Shown: positions 7,303 through 13,341 of the stretch, one piece after another
Position numbering within the stretch: the stretch's first letter is position 1
Layout of the letters: each line of letters starts with the position of its first letter
Assembly (NCBI GenBank): GCA_900321775.1
Contig: ONXE01000023.1
Span: 1-14,586, forward strand
Length of the DNA stretch: 14,586 bases
DNA from: an uncultured Bacteroidales bacterium
Lineage (GTDB): Bacteria; Bacteroidota; Bacteroidia; Bacteroidales; Paludibacteraceae
Direction: 5' to 3'
Program-made: the position numbers and the translations under genes
Notes under the pieces: model-generated
Databases searched by the model: none
What the model was told of the DNA's origin: nothing
Seen by the model: only the letters and a program-made list of their open reading frames with translations

Positions 7303-8169
7303 TTATTTCCTTATCATTCGGTAGTACTCTTCCGCCTCTTGCTTGGTGATTTGTCTGTCCACCTCGTTGAGTTCGGGAATACGTATTTTCTGACCTATCT
7401 GCAGCCTGTTGGGGTTGCGTATCGCGCTCTTGTTCATCGCGTATATATACACCCAGCAGAAGGTGTTGCCGTAGTATTTGCGTGCGAGTTGCGACAGGGT
7501 CATTTCGCTTGTCACAACCTCTGTTCCCAGCAACTTGATGTTGGCAGCCTCGGAACTACGGTTAGCGGCTTGCACTTCGCTCTTCACTGCGGGCTGTTTG
7601 AGTTTGGTGCTCTCGGGTTGTGCGGGTTGCGTGGGTTGCGCAAGTTTGCCAGTGCTCTCCAGTCGCATCTCCACTCGCCGGTTGGGGCTGTATTCGGCTT
7701 TGACGTTCCCAAGCATCCCTTTGCCCTCTACCATGATGCGTCGGCTGTCGATGCCATACGCGGCTTTGAGTCGGTTGCCTACAGCGGTGGCGCGTGCCAT
7801 AGAGAGGCGATTGTTGACTTCTGCTCCGCCTACATAGTCGCAGTAGCCTGTGAGTCGAACGCCCAGTTCGGGGTTGTCGGCCAGCCTTTCAGCCATCTCG
7901 TGAATAGCTTTCTGCGCCTCGTCATCCAGGGCGTAACTACCCAGCGGGAAATAGACAAAGAACACTTTGTCCTCGTATCCGGCACCCGTTGCGCGAGGAA
8001 CTTCTACCACCTTCTCGACCTCTTTCTCCACGGTCACAGGCACTTTTTTGTACCGTGTCTCGCGGATGACAATCGTGTCAGTCTGGCGGACATATAGTGT
8101 GTCCACTGCAGCCATTTCGCCGGCCATTACGCCCAGCAGGGCAAGCAGAAAAATCACTCTCTTTGTCAT
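7303..8169 (-). CDS. OmpA-LysM peptidoglycan-binding envelope protein
   Basis: A 288-residue exported protein that should tether the envelope to peptidoglycan. The N-terminal signal segment (about 1-21) is MTKRV followed by a hydrophobic stretch. A Val/Lys/Glu-rich stretch (about 40-58) leads to an OmpA C-terminal domain at about 66-172. Asp111 and Arg126 have the 15-residue spacing of the diaminopimelate-binding Asp/Arg pair of OmpA, and NRRVEMRL closes the domain. A Pro/Gln/Ala-rich linker (172-208) leads to a LysM domain at about 210-266 (TLSQLARKYYGN ... NPNRLQIGQKIRIPEL). No outer-membrane barrel is present, so it is probably periplasmic. The start is at 8169, not the farther upstream ATG at 8220, because the promoter box lies at 8190-8197. 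The tRNA and typA follow on the same strand. Confidence 0.85.
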   Translation of the reverse strand: MTKRVIFLLALLGVMAGEMAAVDTLYVRQTDTIVIRETRYKKVPVTVEKEVEKVVEVPRATGAGYEDKVFFVYFPLGSYALDDEAQKAIHEMAERLADNPELGVRLTGYCDYVGGAEVNNRLSMARATAVGNRLKAAYGIDSRRIMVEGKGMLGNVKAEYSPNRRVEMRLESTGKLAQPTQPAQPESTKLKQPAVKSEVQAANRSSEAANIKLLGTEVVTSEMTLSQLARKYYGNTFCWVYIYAMNKSAIRNPNRLQIGQKIRIPELNEVDRQITKQEAEEYYRMIRK

Positions 8170-8188
8170 AACGTTCTCAAAAGCGGGT

Positions 8189-8311
8189 GCAAAGTTACTA
8201 CTTTTTTTTGACATGACCAAGAGTTTGGACGTTTTTTTGTGTCAAAACTGTTGTTTTTGTCGTTTTTTGCCCCAAAACGTGCGCAAAGGCTGCTTTTATT
8301 CGAATGAAAGA
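8189..8311 (-). repeat. Promoter-bearing dispersed repeat, copy A
   Basis: About 123 bases, more divergent than copies B and C but colinear with both. It reads from the promoter box, through a GTCCAAACTC-like segment and a GACAAAAAC-like segment, to TTCGAATAAAA at the far end (minus strand). It lies between the OmpA-LysM gene and the ATPase stop, in the same orientation as copy B on the other side of the ATPase. Confidence 0.8.
8190..8220 (-). promoter_or_regulatory. Bacteroidota-type promoter of the OmpA-LysM gene
   Basis: Minus strand: TTG (8220-8218), 20 bases, TAACTTTG (8197-8190). The spacer has TC at positions 7-8, eight A and G at position 17. The start codon is 21 bases beyond the box. 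It is the last consensus promoter seen before typA in this direction. Confidence 0.85.
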
Positions 8312-8323
8312 TGACAAGGATAG

Positions 8324-9382
8324 TTATTGTTGCATGCGAAGCCAGCGTTCGAAGAAGGGGTCTTCAATCATAAATGAGTCGGTCCGAATGACGAAGCCGG
8401 CTTTTTGAAGACGTTTGAGACTGCTATATGTCGTGCTGGTAGAAATGGTCCGCAACTGCATTGGATTGTGCCCTTCAGCCAGGAGTTTCAAGACTCCGCG
8501 GTCCGTGCGATTCAGACTATTCCACAGACGTTCAAAATCCAAGTCGTGCTCCTGTATTTGCTGAGAAATTGCTTCCTCCACAACATTGTCAGTAATGTGT
8601 TTGTATTCCATCCATTCCCAAACTTGCGAAGCGAGTTGCTGCGTATAATAAGGGTGGTTATGAGAGAATGCAAAAATATCATCCACTACCTGTACGGTGT
8701 TTGTTGACTTAGGCAGGCGTTCAGTCACATATTGCCGGAAATCCTGTTCGGGGATTTGTCTCAAGCGCATCATGAGGCCAAAATGATAGAACGGAGACTT
8801 TTTTCGTTCGAAAATATCCTCCATCATGCTCTCTTGGCTTCCGAGCAGGATGTAATTGAGCCCATGTTGTTGCTGCATCAAAGCGCGCAGTTGTTTGTCC
8901 AGACCTTTCTGAATGGCCAATATCTCCTGAAACTCGTCAAAGACAACGATGAGTCGGGCTTTAGGGGTAGAAACGTTTTCCAACAAAGCCATCACATCAG
9001 CCAGTACGACTTCTTCTTTGATTGAAGGTTGAAAAGCAACATTCAAAGAGCCGGTCAGCGCGTCGGTAGAAATGGACGGGACAAAGCGAAAATGAGTTAA
9101 GAAATGCCGGTACTTTTCTATCGGATACAATGCCAAAACATTCTTTAGCAATTGTTCCGCGAGATCAGTCACGCTAAGCACCTGTTGCATGTTAATCGTG
9201 ATGCTTGGGCGATTGATTTGAGTCAGCGTTTTTTTCACCAAACTGCTTTTTCCAAAACGTCGAGGGCTTATCAGGATGATATGGTTCTCGCTGTCAAGGT
9301 GCATTTTTAGCGTTGCAAGTTCTTCAATTCTATCAGTAAAGAACTCATTTTCTACGATTGTTCCAAACTTGAACGGGTTCAT
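8324..9382 (-). CDS. AAA-type ATPase of the archaeal-ATPase/STAND-like family
   Basis: A 352-residue P-loop ATPase with the usual layout of the ATPase_2-type family common in Bacteroidota. It begins MNPF and has a fingerprint DRIEEL (17-22). The Walker A variant SPRRFGKSS is at 39-47, with Ser in place of the first Gly. Walker B LIVVFDEFQE is at 144-153, a sensor-1-like LLGSQ at 179-183 and a conserved HPYYTQQLA at 243-251. A winged-helix-like C-terminal region (about 288-346) ends in EDPFFERWLRM. It is cytosolic; no membrane segment is seen. The physiological role of this family is unclear; regulatory or defence-related functions have been suggested for STAND relatives. The gene has its own promoter inside repeat copy B, and copy A follows its stop. 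This suggests a movable or duplicated promoter-gene unit. Confidence 0.85.
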   Translation of the reverse strand: MNPFKFGTIVENEFFTDRIEELATLKMHLDSENHIILISPRRFGKSSLVKKTLTQINRPSITINMQQVLSVTDLAEQLLKNVLALYPIEKYRHFLTHFRFVPSISTDALTGSLNVAFQPSIKEEVVLADVMALLENVSTPKARLIVVFDEFQEILAIQKGLDKQLRALMQQQHGLNYILLGSQESMMEDIFERKKSPFYHFGLMMRLRQIPEQDFRQYVTERLPKSTNTVQVVDDIFAFSHNHPYYTQQLASQVWEWMEYKHITDNVVEEAISQQIQEHDLDFERLWNSLNRTDRGVLKLLAEGHNPMQLRTISTSTTYSSLKRLQKAGFVIRTDSFMIEDPFFERWLRMQQ

Positions 9383-9442
9383 AATCAGTCATTTTATTAT
9401 TGCGAAATTTTTCGTTGCGAAAATTCTCGCAACTCATTCGTG

Positions 9443-9570
9443 GTGCAAAGATAGTACATTTTTCTGACATGTGCAAGAGTTTGGACGTTTTTTTGTGTAA
9501 AAAAGGTGGTTTTTGTCGTTTTTTTACCCCAAAACGTGCACAAAGGCTGGTTTTATTCGAACGAAAGAAG
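9443..9570 (-). repeat. Promoter-bearing dispersed repeat, copy B
   Basis: About 128 bases upstream of the ATPase. The 76 bases 9444-9519 differ from copy C (13142-13217) at only two positions. Similarity then weakens but resumes at TTCGAAYGAAAGAAGCAT. Same orientation as copies A and C. Confidence 0.85.
9446..9476 (-). promoter_or_regulatory. Bacteroidota-type promoter of the ATPase
   Basis: Minus strand: TTG (9476-9474), 20 bases, TATCTTTG (9453-9446). The spacer has TC at positions 7-8, AGAAAAA and G at position 17. The leader before the ATG at 9382 should be about 58 bases. Confidence 0.82.
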
Positions 9571-9660
9571 CATCGGTTTGTTGAAAAGCAATTCAGGAAC
9601 GGGGCGTTTGATTCAACGTATCAGTTGGGTTGACGCGATGATTCATATTTTCTATGAAGT

Positions 9661-9701
9661 AAAAAACCATGGCTGTGACTATATTTGAGTTACAGCCATG
9701 G
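9661..9701 (-). terminator. Terminator after the secreted protein-small peptide unit
   Basis: CCATGGCTGTGAC (9667-9679) and GTTACAGCCATGG (9689-9701) form 13 positions of stem (ten perfect pairs plus an inner section with one G-T mismatch or wobble). The loop has nine bases. On the minus strand six T follow directly. It lies about 30 bases after the peptide stop codon. The remaining gap 9571-9660 shows no feature. Confidence 0.85.
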
Positions 9702-9730
9702 TGAAGTGTAGAGGCTATTGTGTGATAGGA

Positions 9731-9898
9731 TTAATAGTCCCAGTCGCGGAAACGACTGGCGGCATCGGCTCCCTTGCCAGTAGCGTCTCCTCCAAAGTTC
9801 TCAATACCATCAAGACCCGTAGTCTTGAAAGAGGTTACAATAATATCCGCGGGTTTGATTGTCATTACGCGCATGGATGGATTGATATATGTTTTCAT
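9731..9898 (-). CDS. Small 55-residue Bacteroidales peptide (MKTYI-type), function unknown
   Basis: A 55-residue ORF that starts MKTYINPSMRVMTI and ends SRFRDWDY. The opening resembles a recurrent class of short Bacteroidales proteins that begin MK-x-YI-x-P and end in an acidic/aromatic tail after a Gly/Asp/Ala-rich middle (here GGDATGKGADAAS). This resemblance is from memory, not a search. No clear signal peptide or membrane segment is seen. The stop of the 648-residue exported protein is 35 bases upstream on the same strand, and the terminator at 9661-9701 follows, so both genes probably share one transcript. It could be a companion of the exported protein, a processed peptide, or a surface-associated factor. 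No function can be assigned. The ORF is short, but its context and composition argue that it is real. Confidence 0.68.
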   Translation of the reverse strand: MKTYINPSMRVMTIKPADIIVTSFKTTGLDGIENFGGDATGKGADAASRFRDWDY

Positions 9899-9933
9899 AA
9901 TTAACAGTTTTAATCGTTCAACACTTCAGTGAA

Positions 9934-11880
9934 TTAGCGAATGATACGTCCGAGCACATCGTATGTTGCGCCGGCGCGCTTAATGTAAAGTTGACCATTT
10001 CGGAAGAACTTGACTACCTCTTCTTTTGCCTCGATAACGTCGGTATTGGTGGCGTTATTCTCGCTACTGATGATGAATCTCGGCTGCGGAGCAGAGGCAT
10101 TTCCAGTATAGGTAAAGTATGCTCGGAAAGGTTTGATAGTGTTTGTCTCATCGCTTGCCTGCCATAGTTGGTTGCCACTAAAGAAATAGCTGCCGGTGGG
10201 GATGTTCGTGGAAGAATAGGTTCCGATGAAGTTCCAGTTAGTGATGGTTTGCGTCGGAGTTGCGTCAGAAATGGTCACGCCCTCAATAGTGAATGGAGAG
10301 GACTTGCTGTCACTGCTGCTAAGTTTGATAGCGTACGGCTGGTTGGCAGCAGTTGCGGTTACGGTGTTGAAGTTGAGTGTTTCTTCGTCACCACTTGCCA
10401 AAGCTGCAACCTTAACATTGTCACCGAAAGCTTCCGTCAACTGTGCATTTGTCATGGCAAACGGCAGTACAATAGTATTCCACGTATCTGCGGCAATCGT
10501 ACGGATTAGTACAGCGTCGATGTTGCTTGCCTCTACGGGAGTGTAGTCGTAGTCCACGTTCCCATTCAACGAACGCTTGTAGAAGGTAAGATCCTTGAGA
10601 TTATAGAGCCATTGTTCTTCATACTCTTTGATAAAATCCAAGCGTACAGTCTTTAGACCAGGAGAGATGGGATTTGCCAACTTGAATGTCTGAGTGGCAA
10701 AATCATTTGAAGCCTCCACGCTGAACGTTTCTTCCTCCTCTTTTGTACCAGTGAGATAATCGGTTACTGTGATTTTGAGAGAAGCACCAGATACATTTGT
10801 TGTGATTCCCGCTTTGAAATAATAGTATGCCTGTTCGTTGTTATTTCGGAGATACCAAGTGACCGATCCTCCGTTGTAAATCCATCCAAGGTATCCGGAA
10901 TTATCATAATGCGGATTGCCCCATGTCCATTGGGATATATTGAGGTAGGTCGTGGGGTCTCCCATTGTTGGGAAGTCGTTGATTGCGAAATAGAAATCTG
11001 TTACTTCGTACAACTCGTCACCTCCTCCGTCATCCTCATCTTCAAAAACGAAACTGATTTTCTTAAAACCGGCAGTTATGTTGTCTAATACACACGTGTA
11101 GTAACCCATACCTGTGATGCTTATTGCCTGTTGGTTAATATCTGTAACACTTCCATCAAAACTCTTAACTGTTACCTTCAGTTTGCCGTTTTGCACGAAA
11201 CCGGTGACCCTAAAGCCGAGAACATATGAACCTGTGGTTTGAACATACGCGGGAATATCATGCGCAGAACCACCTGCACGTTTTATTTTGTATATGGCTT
11301 TCGTTCCACCATACAGTTGGGCATTTGAAAAATTTGCTGTTAAATCGAGAAAATCCGTAACGTTTTCAAAAGGCATAGCCAATTGTTCTTTGGCGCGGAA
11401 AGACAGGTATTTCAGATTGCCGGAATAAGAGCCAGAAATCCCAAGAGCAGTAAACGTTAAAGTATATGTTCCCATAGGTAAACTTTCAAAGAGATAACTA
11501 TGAGCGTTTCCGTATTGAGTGAATTGCTCGGTATTTTCAACGGTAAAATTTTCGTCAATCACATTAGTGGACGTCGTATTGTTTGTCAGTTTAAGATTCC
11601 ACAGAATAGGCTCCGACCCCTCGCTACTGGACATGAATGATAGCACGTAATCCTGAGCCGTTTCATTAGTAATAGTAAACGTTGCCGATGAGTTAACATG
11701 AGTGAAGCCTAAATTCTCTCCATTGTTTTCTGCTTGACAGTCTGATTTGGTGGCATTGTTCCAGTTGATGTAGGTGTCAAATGCTTGTGGGATACTGACC
11801 GGATCGGCCCAACTTGCGCTAACTCCGGCTATTAGCGCGAATAGCAGGAGAATTGTCTTGTAAAGTTTCATTGTGTTCAT
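9934..11880 (-). CDS. Large exported protein with tandem beta-sandwich-like modules
   Basis: A 648-residue protein. A signal peptide covers about 1-25 (MNTMKLYKTILLLFALIAGV, probable cleavage after SWA). Three segments of similar size follow at about 32-165, 172-303 and 311-436. All are rich in Thr, Asn, Tyr and alternating hydrophobic residues and end in a strand with a [YF]x[FS] pattern (NLKYLSFR, VTDFYFAI, NLKDLTFYKR), as in carbohydrate-binding-like beta sandwiches. A fourth domain (about 455-603) begins AVLIRTIAADTWNTIVLPF, a pattern often seen near the end of secreted Bacteroidales proteins. The tail FFRNGQLYIKRAGATYDVLGRIIR resembles the short C-terminal ends of such proteins. No catalytic motif is recognised, so binding or adhesion is more likely than hydrolysis. 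A second ATG, three codons downstream (11871), is an equally good start. No consensus promoter is seen upstream. Confidence 0.8.
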   Translation of the reverse strand: MNTMKLYKTILLLFALIAGVSASWADPVSIPQAFDTYINWNNATKSDCQAENNGENLGFTHVNSSATFTITNETAQDYVLSFMSSSEGSEPILWNLKLTNNTTSTNVIDENFTVENTEQFTQYGNAHSYLFESLPMGTYTLTFTALGISGSYSGNLKYLSFRAKEQLAMPFENVTDFLDLTANFSNAQLYGGTKAIYKIKRAGGSAHDIPAYVQTTGSYVLGFRVTGFVQNGKLKVTVKSFDGSVTDINQQAISITGMGYYTCVLDNITAGFKKISFVFEDEDDGGGDELYEVTDFYFAINDFPTMGDPTTYLNISQWTWGNPHYDNSGYLGWIYNGGSVTWYLRNNNEQAYYYFKAGITTNVSGASLKITVTDYLTGTKEEEETFSVEASNDFATQTFKLANPISPGLKTVRLDFIKEYEEQWLYNLKDLTFYKRSLNGNVDYDYTPVEASNIDAVLIRTIAADTWNTIVLPFAMTNAQLTEAFGDNVKVAALASGDEETLNFNTVTATAANQPYAIKLSSSDSKSSPFTIEGVTISDATPTQTITNWNFIGTYSSTNIPTGSYFFSGNQLWQASDETNTIKPFRAYFTYTGNASAPQPRFIISSENNATNTDVIEAKEEVVKFFRNGQLYIKRAGATYDVLGRIIR

Positions 11881-11888
11881 TGTTGTTT

Positions 11889-11918
11889 TTGTTTAATGTT
11901 GATTATATTTTACATTTG
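11889..11918 (+). promoter_or_regulatory. Possible plus-strand promoter in front of the structured stretch
   Basis: TTG at 11889-11891, 19 bases, TACATTTG at 11911-11918. The box is a full match but the spacing is one base shorter than in all other promoters here. The spacer lacks the TC/A-run pattern, and the box is followed by TTT rather than YA[CG]. It would drive RNA through 11979-12172. Tentative. Confidence 0.3.
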
Positions 11919-11978
11919 TTTTAGTTGTTTCACATTATATTTATATACAAATACAAAGCGCAGGCTTTTGTTCATGAG

Positions 11979-12110
11979 GATTCGACTATCTGAGGCCTTC
12001 GACTGCCCATACACTTCAAACCCTACACAAAAGCCCACGCCGATTAGCGTGAGCGTTAACGGGCTTCTGCTTGAAGTGTATTACTGAAAGTGTCGAAGTT
12101 TCAGACAATC
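11979..12110. other. Long rod-like inverted-repeat structure (candidate ncRNA or MITE-like element)
   Basis: Nested pairings run from the outside in. GATT (11979-11982) pairs with AATC (12107-12110) and TCTGA (11989-11993) with TCAGA (12101-12105). CTTCGAC (11997-12003) pairs with GTCGAAG (12092-12098). ATACACTTCAA (12009-12019) pairs with TTGAAGTGTAT (12071-12081), 11 perfect pairs. AAGCC (12031-12035) pairs with GGCTT (12062-12066) and CACGC (12036-12040) with GCGTG (12047-12051). Internal loops separate the stems. No flanking target-site duplication was seen, and no transposase or reverse transcriptase is nearby. The gap 11881-12230 holds no credible gene. Confidence 0.55.
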
Positions 12111-12121
12111 AAGTTCAGCTT

Positions 12122-12172
12122 ATAACGCTTTAAGTTAGTATGTATGCCTCAGCACTATGAGGCGAGTGTTAT
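12122..12172 (+). other. Second stem-loop with an alternative pairing to the rod
   Basis: ATAACGCT (12122-12129) pairs with AGTGTTAT (12165-12172), including one G-U pair. Inside, GCCTCA (12146-12151) pairs with TGAGGC (12158-12163). The 5' arm TAACGCT (12123-12129) is also a perfect complement of AGCGTTA (12052-12058) in the rod tip, so the two foldings exclude each other. The G-U pair favours plus-strand RNA. Confidence 0.42.
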
Positions 12173-12198
12173 CTTGCGCGACACGACGCCGCGATGGC

Positions 12199-12240
12199 TA
12201 CTTGTTAGTTCGTTGTGGTGTTTGTGCCTGCTAACAGGTA
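12199..12240. other. Stem-loop overlapping the end of the DUF2442 gene
   Basis: Bases 12199-12208 pair with 12231-12240 over ten positions with one G-U pair (core TGTTAG/CTAACA). The loop has 22 bases. The 3' arm includes the DUF2442 stop codon. No T-run follows on the minus strand, so termination is doubtful. Confidence 0.35.
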
Positions 12241-12458
12241 ATTAAGTATTCGGGGGCAAAATCAGCACCATTCGCCCACTCAATTGTATTGTACGCGATG
12301 TGGAAGTTCTTAAAGAACGCCAAATCCCGCAAAGGCTCAAAGGCTGCGCCGTTCAGTTTGTCGCTGAAATCGACCACCTTGTCAACATTGTTGTTGAACC
12401 ACAGATGTATTTTGTGGCCGCCAACATACTGTGCGTTTGTAATCTCCAAAAACTCCAT
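12231..12458 (-). CDS. DUF2442 domain protein
   Basis: A 75-residue small protein matching the DUF2442 pattern. It has an N-terminal strand EFLEITNAQYVGGHKIHLWFNN, then VVDFSDKLNG, FEPLRDLAFFKNFHIAYNTIEWANGADFAPEYL. The closing IEW-x-NGAD-x-xPE motif is the family hallmark. It begins seven bases after the DUF4160 stop and shares its promoter. In many genomes these two families sit next to each other. Their tandem small-gene arrangement recalls toxin-antitoxin modules, but the activity of either partner is not established to my knowledge. No secretion signal or membrane segment is present. Confidence 0.85.
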   Translation of the reverse strand: MEFLEITNAQYVGGHKIHLWFNNNVDKVVDFSDKLNGAAFEPLRDLAFFKNFHIAYNTIEWANGADFAPEYLITC

Positions 12459-12465
12459 AATCGTA

Positions 12466-12723
12466 TTAATTTAGTGGAACAATACGTTTTACCATCTCAC
12501 CCTTCTGTGCACGTTCCCAGTTTTCCAACAGTTCGTCACGATGCAAGTCGAGCCATTCAAGTATCATGCGCAATGCACGCCCGGGCATTTCTCCTTTCAC
12601 CACGCCGTTTTTAATGTCGACAATTATCTTGTAGTCGCCATACCAAGCATGAAAATGCGCAGGAGCGTGGTCCTGAAAGTTCATAAAAATGACGATTCCA
12701 TAAAAGGTACTAATCTGCGGCAT
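12466..12723 (-). CDS. DUF4160 domain protein
   Basis: An 85-residue small protein matching DUF4160. It starts MPQISTFYGIVIFMNFQDH, then the histidine cluster DHAPAHFHAWYG (19-30), IIVDIKNG, GEMPGRALRMILEWLDLH and a helical end ENWERAQKG-EMVKRIVPL. The conserved His20/His24/His26 group could bind metal or form an active site; this is inference. It is first in a two-gene unit with DUF2442, with a promoter 28 bases upstream and a leader of about 22 bases. Judged with DUF2442, it is a candidate member of a toxin-antitoxin-like pair, not a proven one. Confidence 0.88.
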   Translation of the reverse strand: MPQISTFYGIVIFMNFQDHAPAHFHAWYGDYKIIVDIKNGVVKGEMPGRALRMILEWLDLHRDELLENWERAQKGEMVKRIVPLN

Positions 12724-12750
12724 AATAGTTAATTAATTTGTTTTCGGGTG

Positions 12751-12781
12751 CAAAGGTACAACTTTTTTTTGAATTGACCAA
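12751..12781 (-). promoter_or_regulatory. Bacteroidota-type promoter of the DUF4160-DUF2442 unit
   Basis: Minus strand: TTG (12781-12779), 20 bases, TACCTTTG (12758-12751). The spacer has TC at positions 7-8, eight A and G at position 17. The box is followed by CACCCG. Confidence 0.83.
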
Positions 12782-12817
12782 GTCTTTTGCAAAAAAAAAT
12801 GTACTTATTGCATGATT

Positions 12818-13080
12818 TTACCACATTTTTCGCTGCAAAGTCTCCAACAGGCCCCGAACTGCGGATTGTACCATGCTGGCAGATGGTAGCGCATGGGCTT
12901 GCAGGAACGCCGCGGAAGTGATGTTCTTGGCCGGACCAATCCGCTCTTACCCATACGGCGAGTGGCAATCAGCGCCACGTTGTTGCCATTGGCTATTTCG
13001 GAGGCCAGTTGATTGGTCTCTGCTACGCGATCGCAGAAGTATTCAGCGCCTTCGTATCCACTGATAATAAACGGATTCAT
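12818..13080 (-). pseudogene. Internally deleted remnant of a second AAA-type ATPase
   Basis: The first part (from 13080, or an ATG at 13092) reads MNPFIISGYEGAEYFCDRVAETNQL and then Walker A ATRRMGKSGLV, a clear N-terminus of a Bacteroidota MNPF-type ATPase. At about 12929-12937 the frame shifts. The next frame reads KNITSAAFLQAHALPSASMV followed by QSAVRGLLETLQRKMW and a stop at 12818-12820. This resembles the C-terminal winged-helix part of the same family, from memory. Walker B, the sensor and most of the middle (probably over 200 residues) are gone, and the normal C-terminal end after the GLLE motif is missing. It is thus an internal deletion plus a frame change, not a functional ATPase. 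Repeat copy C lies upstream. Confidence 0.8.
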
Positions 13081-13139
13081 AAGTCCTTTCATGTCTTTAT
13101 TATTTTATAATTATTAAAAAGTAATAAAATCCCTTTTTG

Positions 13140-13273
13140 GGTGCAAAGATAGTACATTTTTCTGACATGTGCAGGAGTTTGGGCGTTTTTTTGTGTAAAA
13201 AAGGTGGTTTTTGTCGTGTTTTTATTCAAAATCGGGCGCAAGGGCTGCTTTTATTCGAATGAAAGAAGCATAG
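13140..13273 (-). repeat. Promoter-bearing dispersed repeat, copy C
   Basis: About 134 bases upstream of the ATPase remnant, in the same orientation as copies A and B. It differs from copy B at two positions in the 76 bases nearest the promoter. Its far end abuts a small hairpin (GAAGC 13265-13269 with GCTTC 13274-13278) that, on the minus strand, precedes TTTCATTC and could weakly terminate the 127-residue gene. Confidence 0.85.
13144..13174 (-). promoter_or_regulatory. Promoter of the ATPase remnant with altered -33 box
   Basis: Minus strand: TATCTTTG (13151-13144) with the same spacer pattern as copy B. The expected TTG at 13174-13172 reads CTG. This is one of only two changes between copies B and C in this part, so the promoter may be weakened along with its gene. 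Confidence 0.6.
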
Positions 13274-13341
13274 GCTTCCCAGAAAAAGCGCGGATTGCAG
13301 TATTTTAGTCGAAGGTGGTGCGGAGTGAGTGGATGGCGAGT

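Noticed and set aside
12009..12081. Invertible promoter flanked by the 11-base inverted repeats
   Set aside because: The segment between the arms has no TAnnTTTG box on either strand and is only 51 bases long, too small and empty for the known Bacteroides invertible promoters.
11896..12087. 63-codon plus-strand ORF through the rod structure
   Set aside because: It is built almost entirely from the arms of the inverted repeat, and its ATG at 11896-11898 lies upstream of the only plus-strand promoter box (11911-11918).
11979..12110. Retron or IS200/IS605-type element
   Set aside because: No reverse transcriptase, transposase or target-site duplication is present nearby, so the hairpin alone does not support either.
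12729..12968. 79-codon minus-strand ORF over the ATPase remnant
   Set aside because: It is a third frame across the pseudogene and runs over the DUF4160 promoter; neither half of the ATPase is in this frame.
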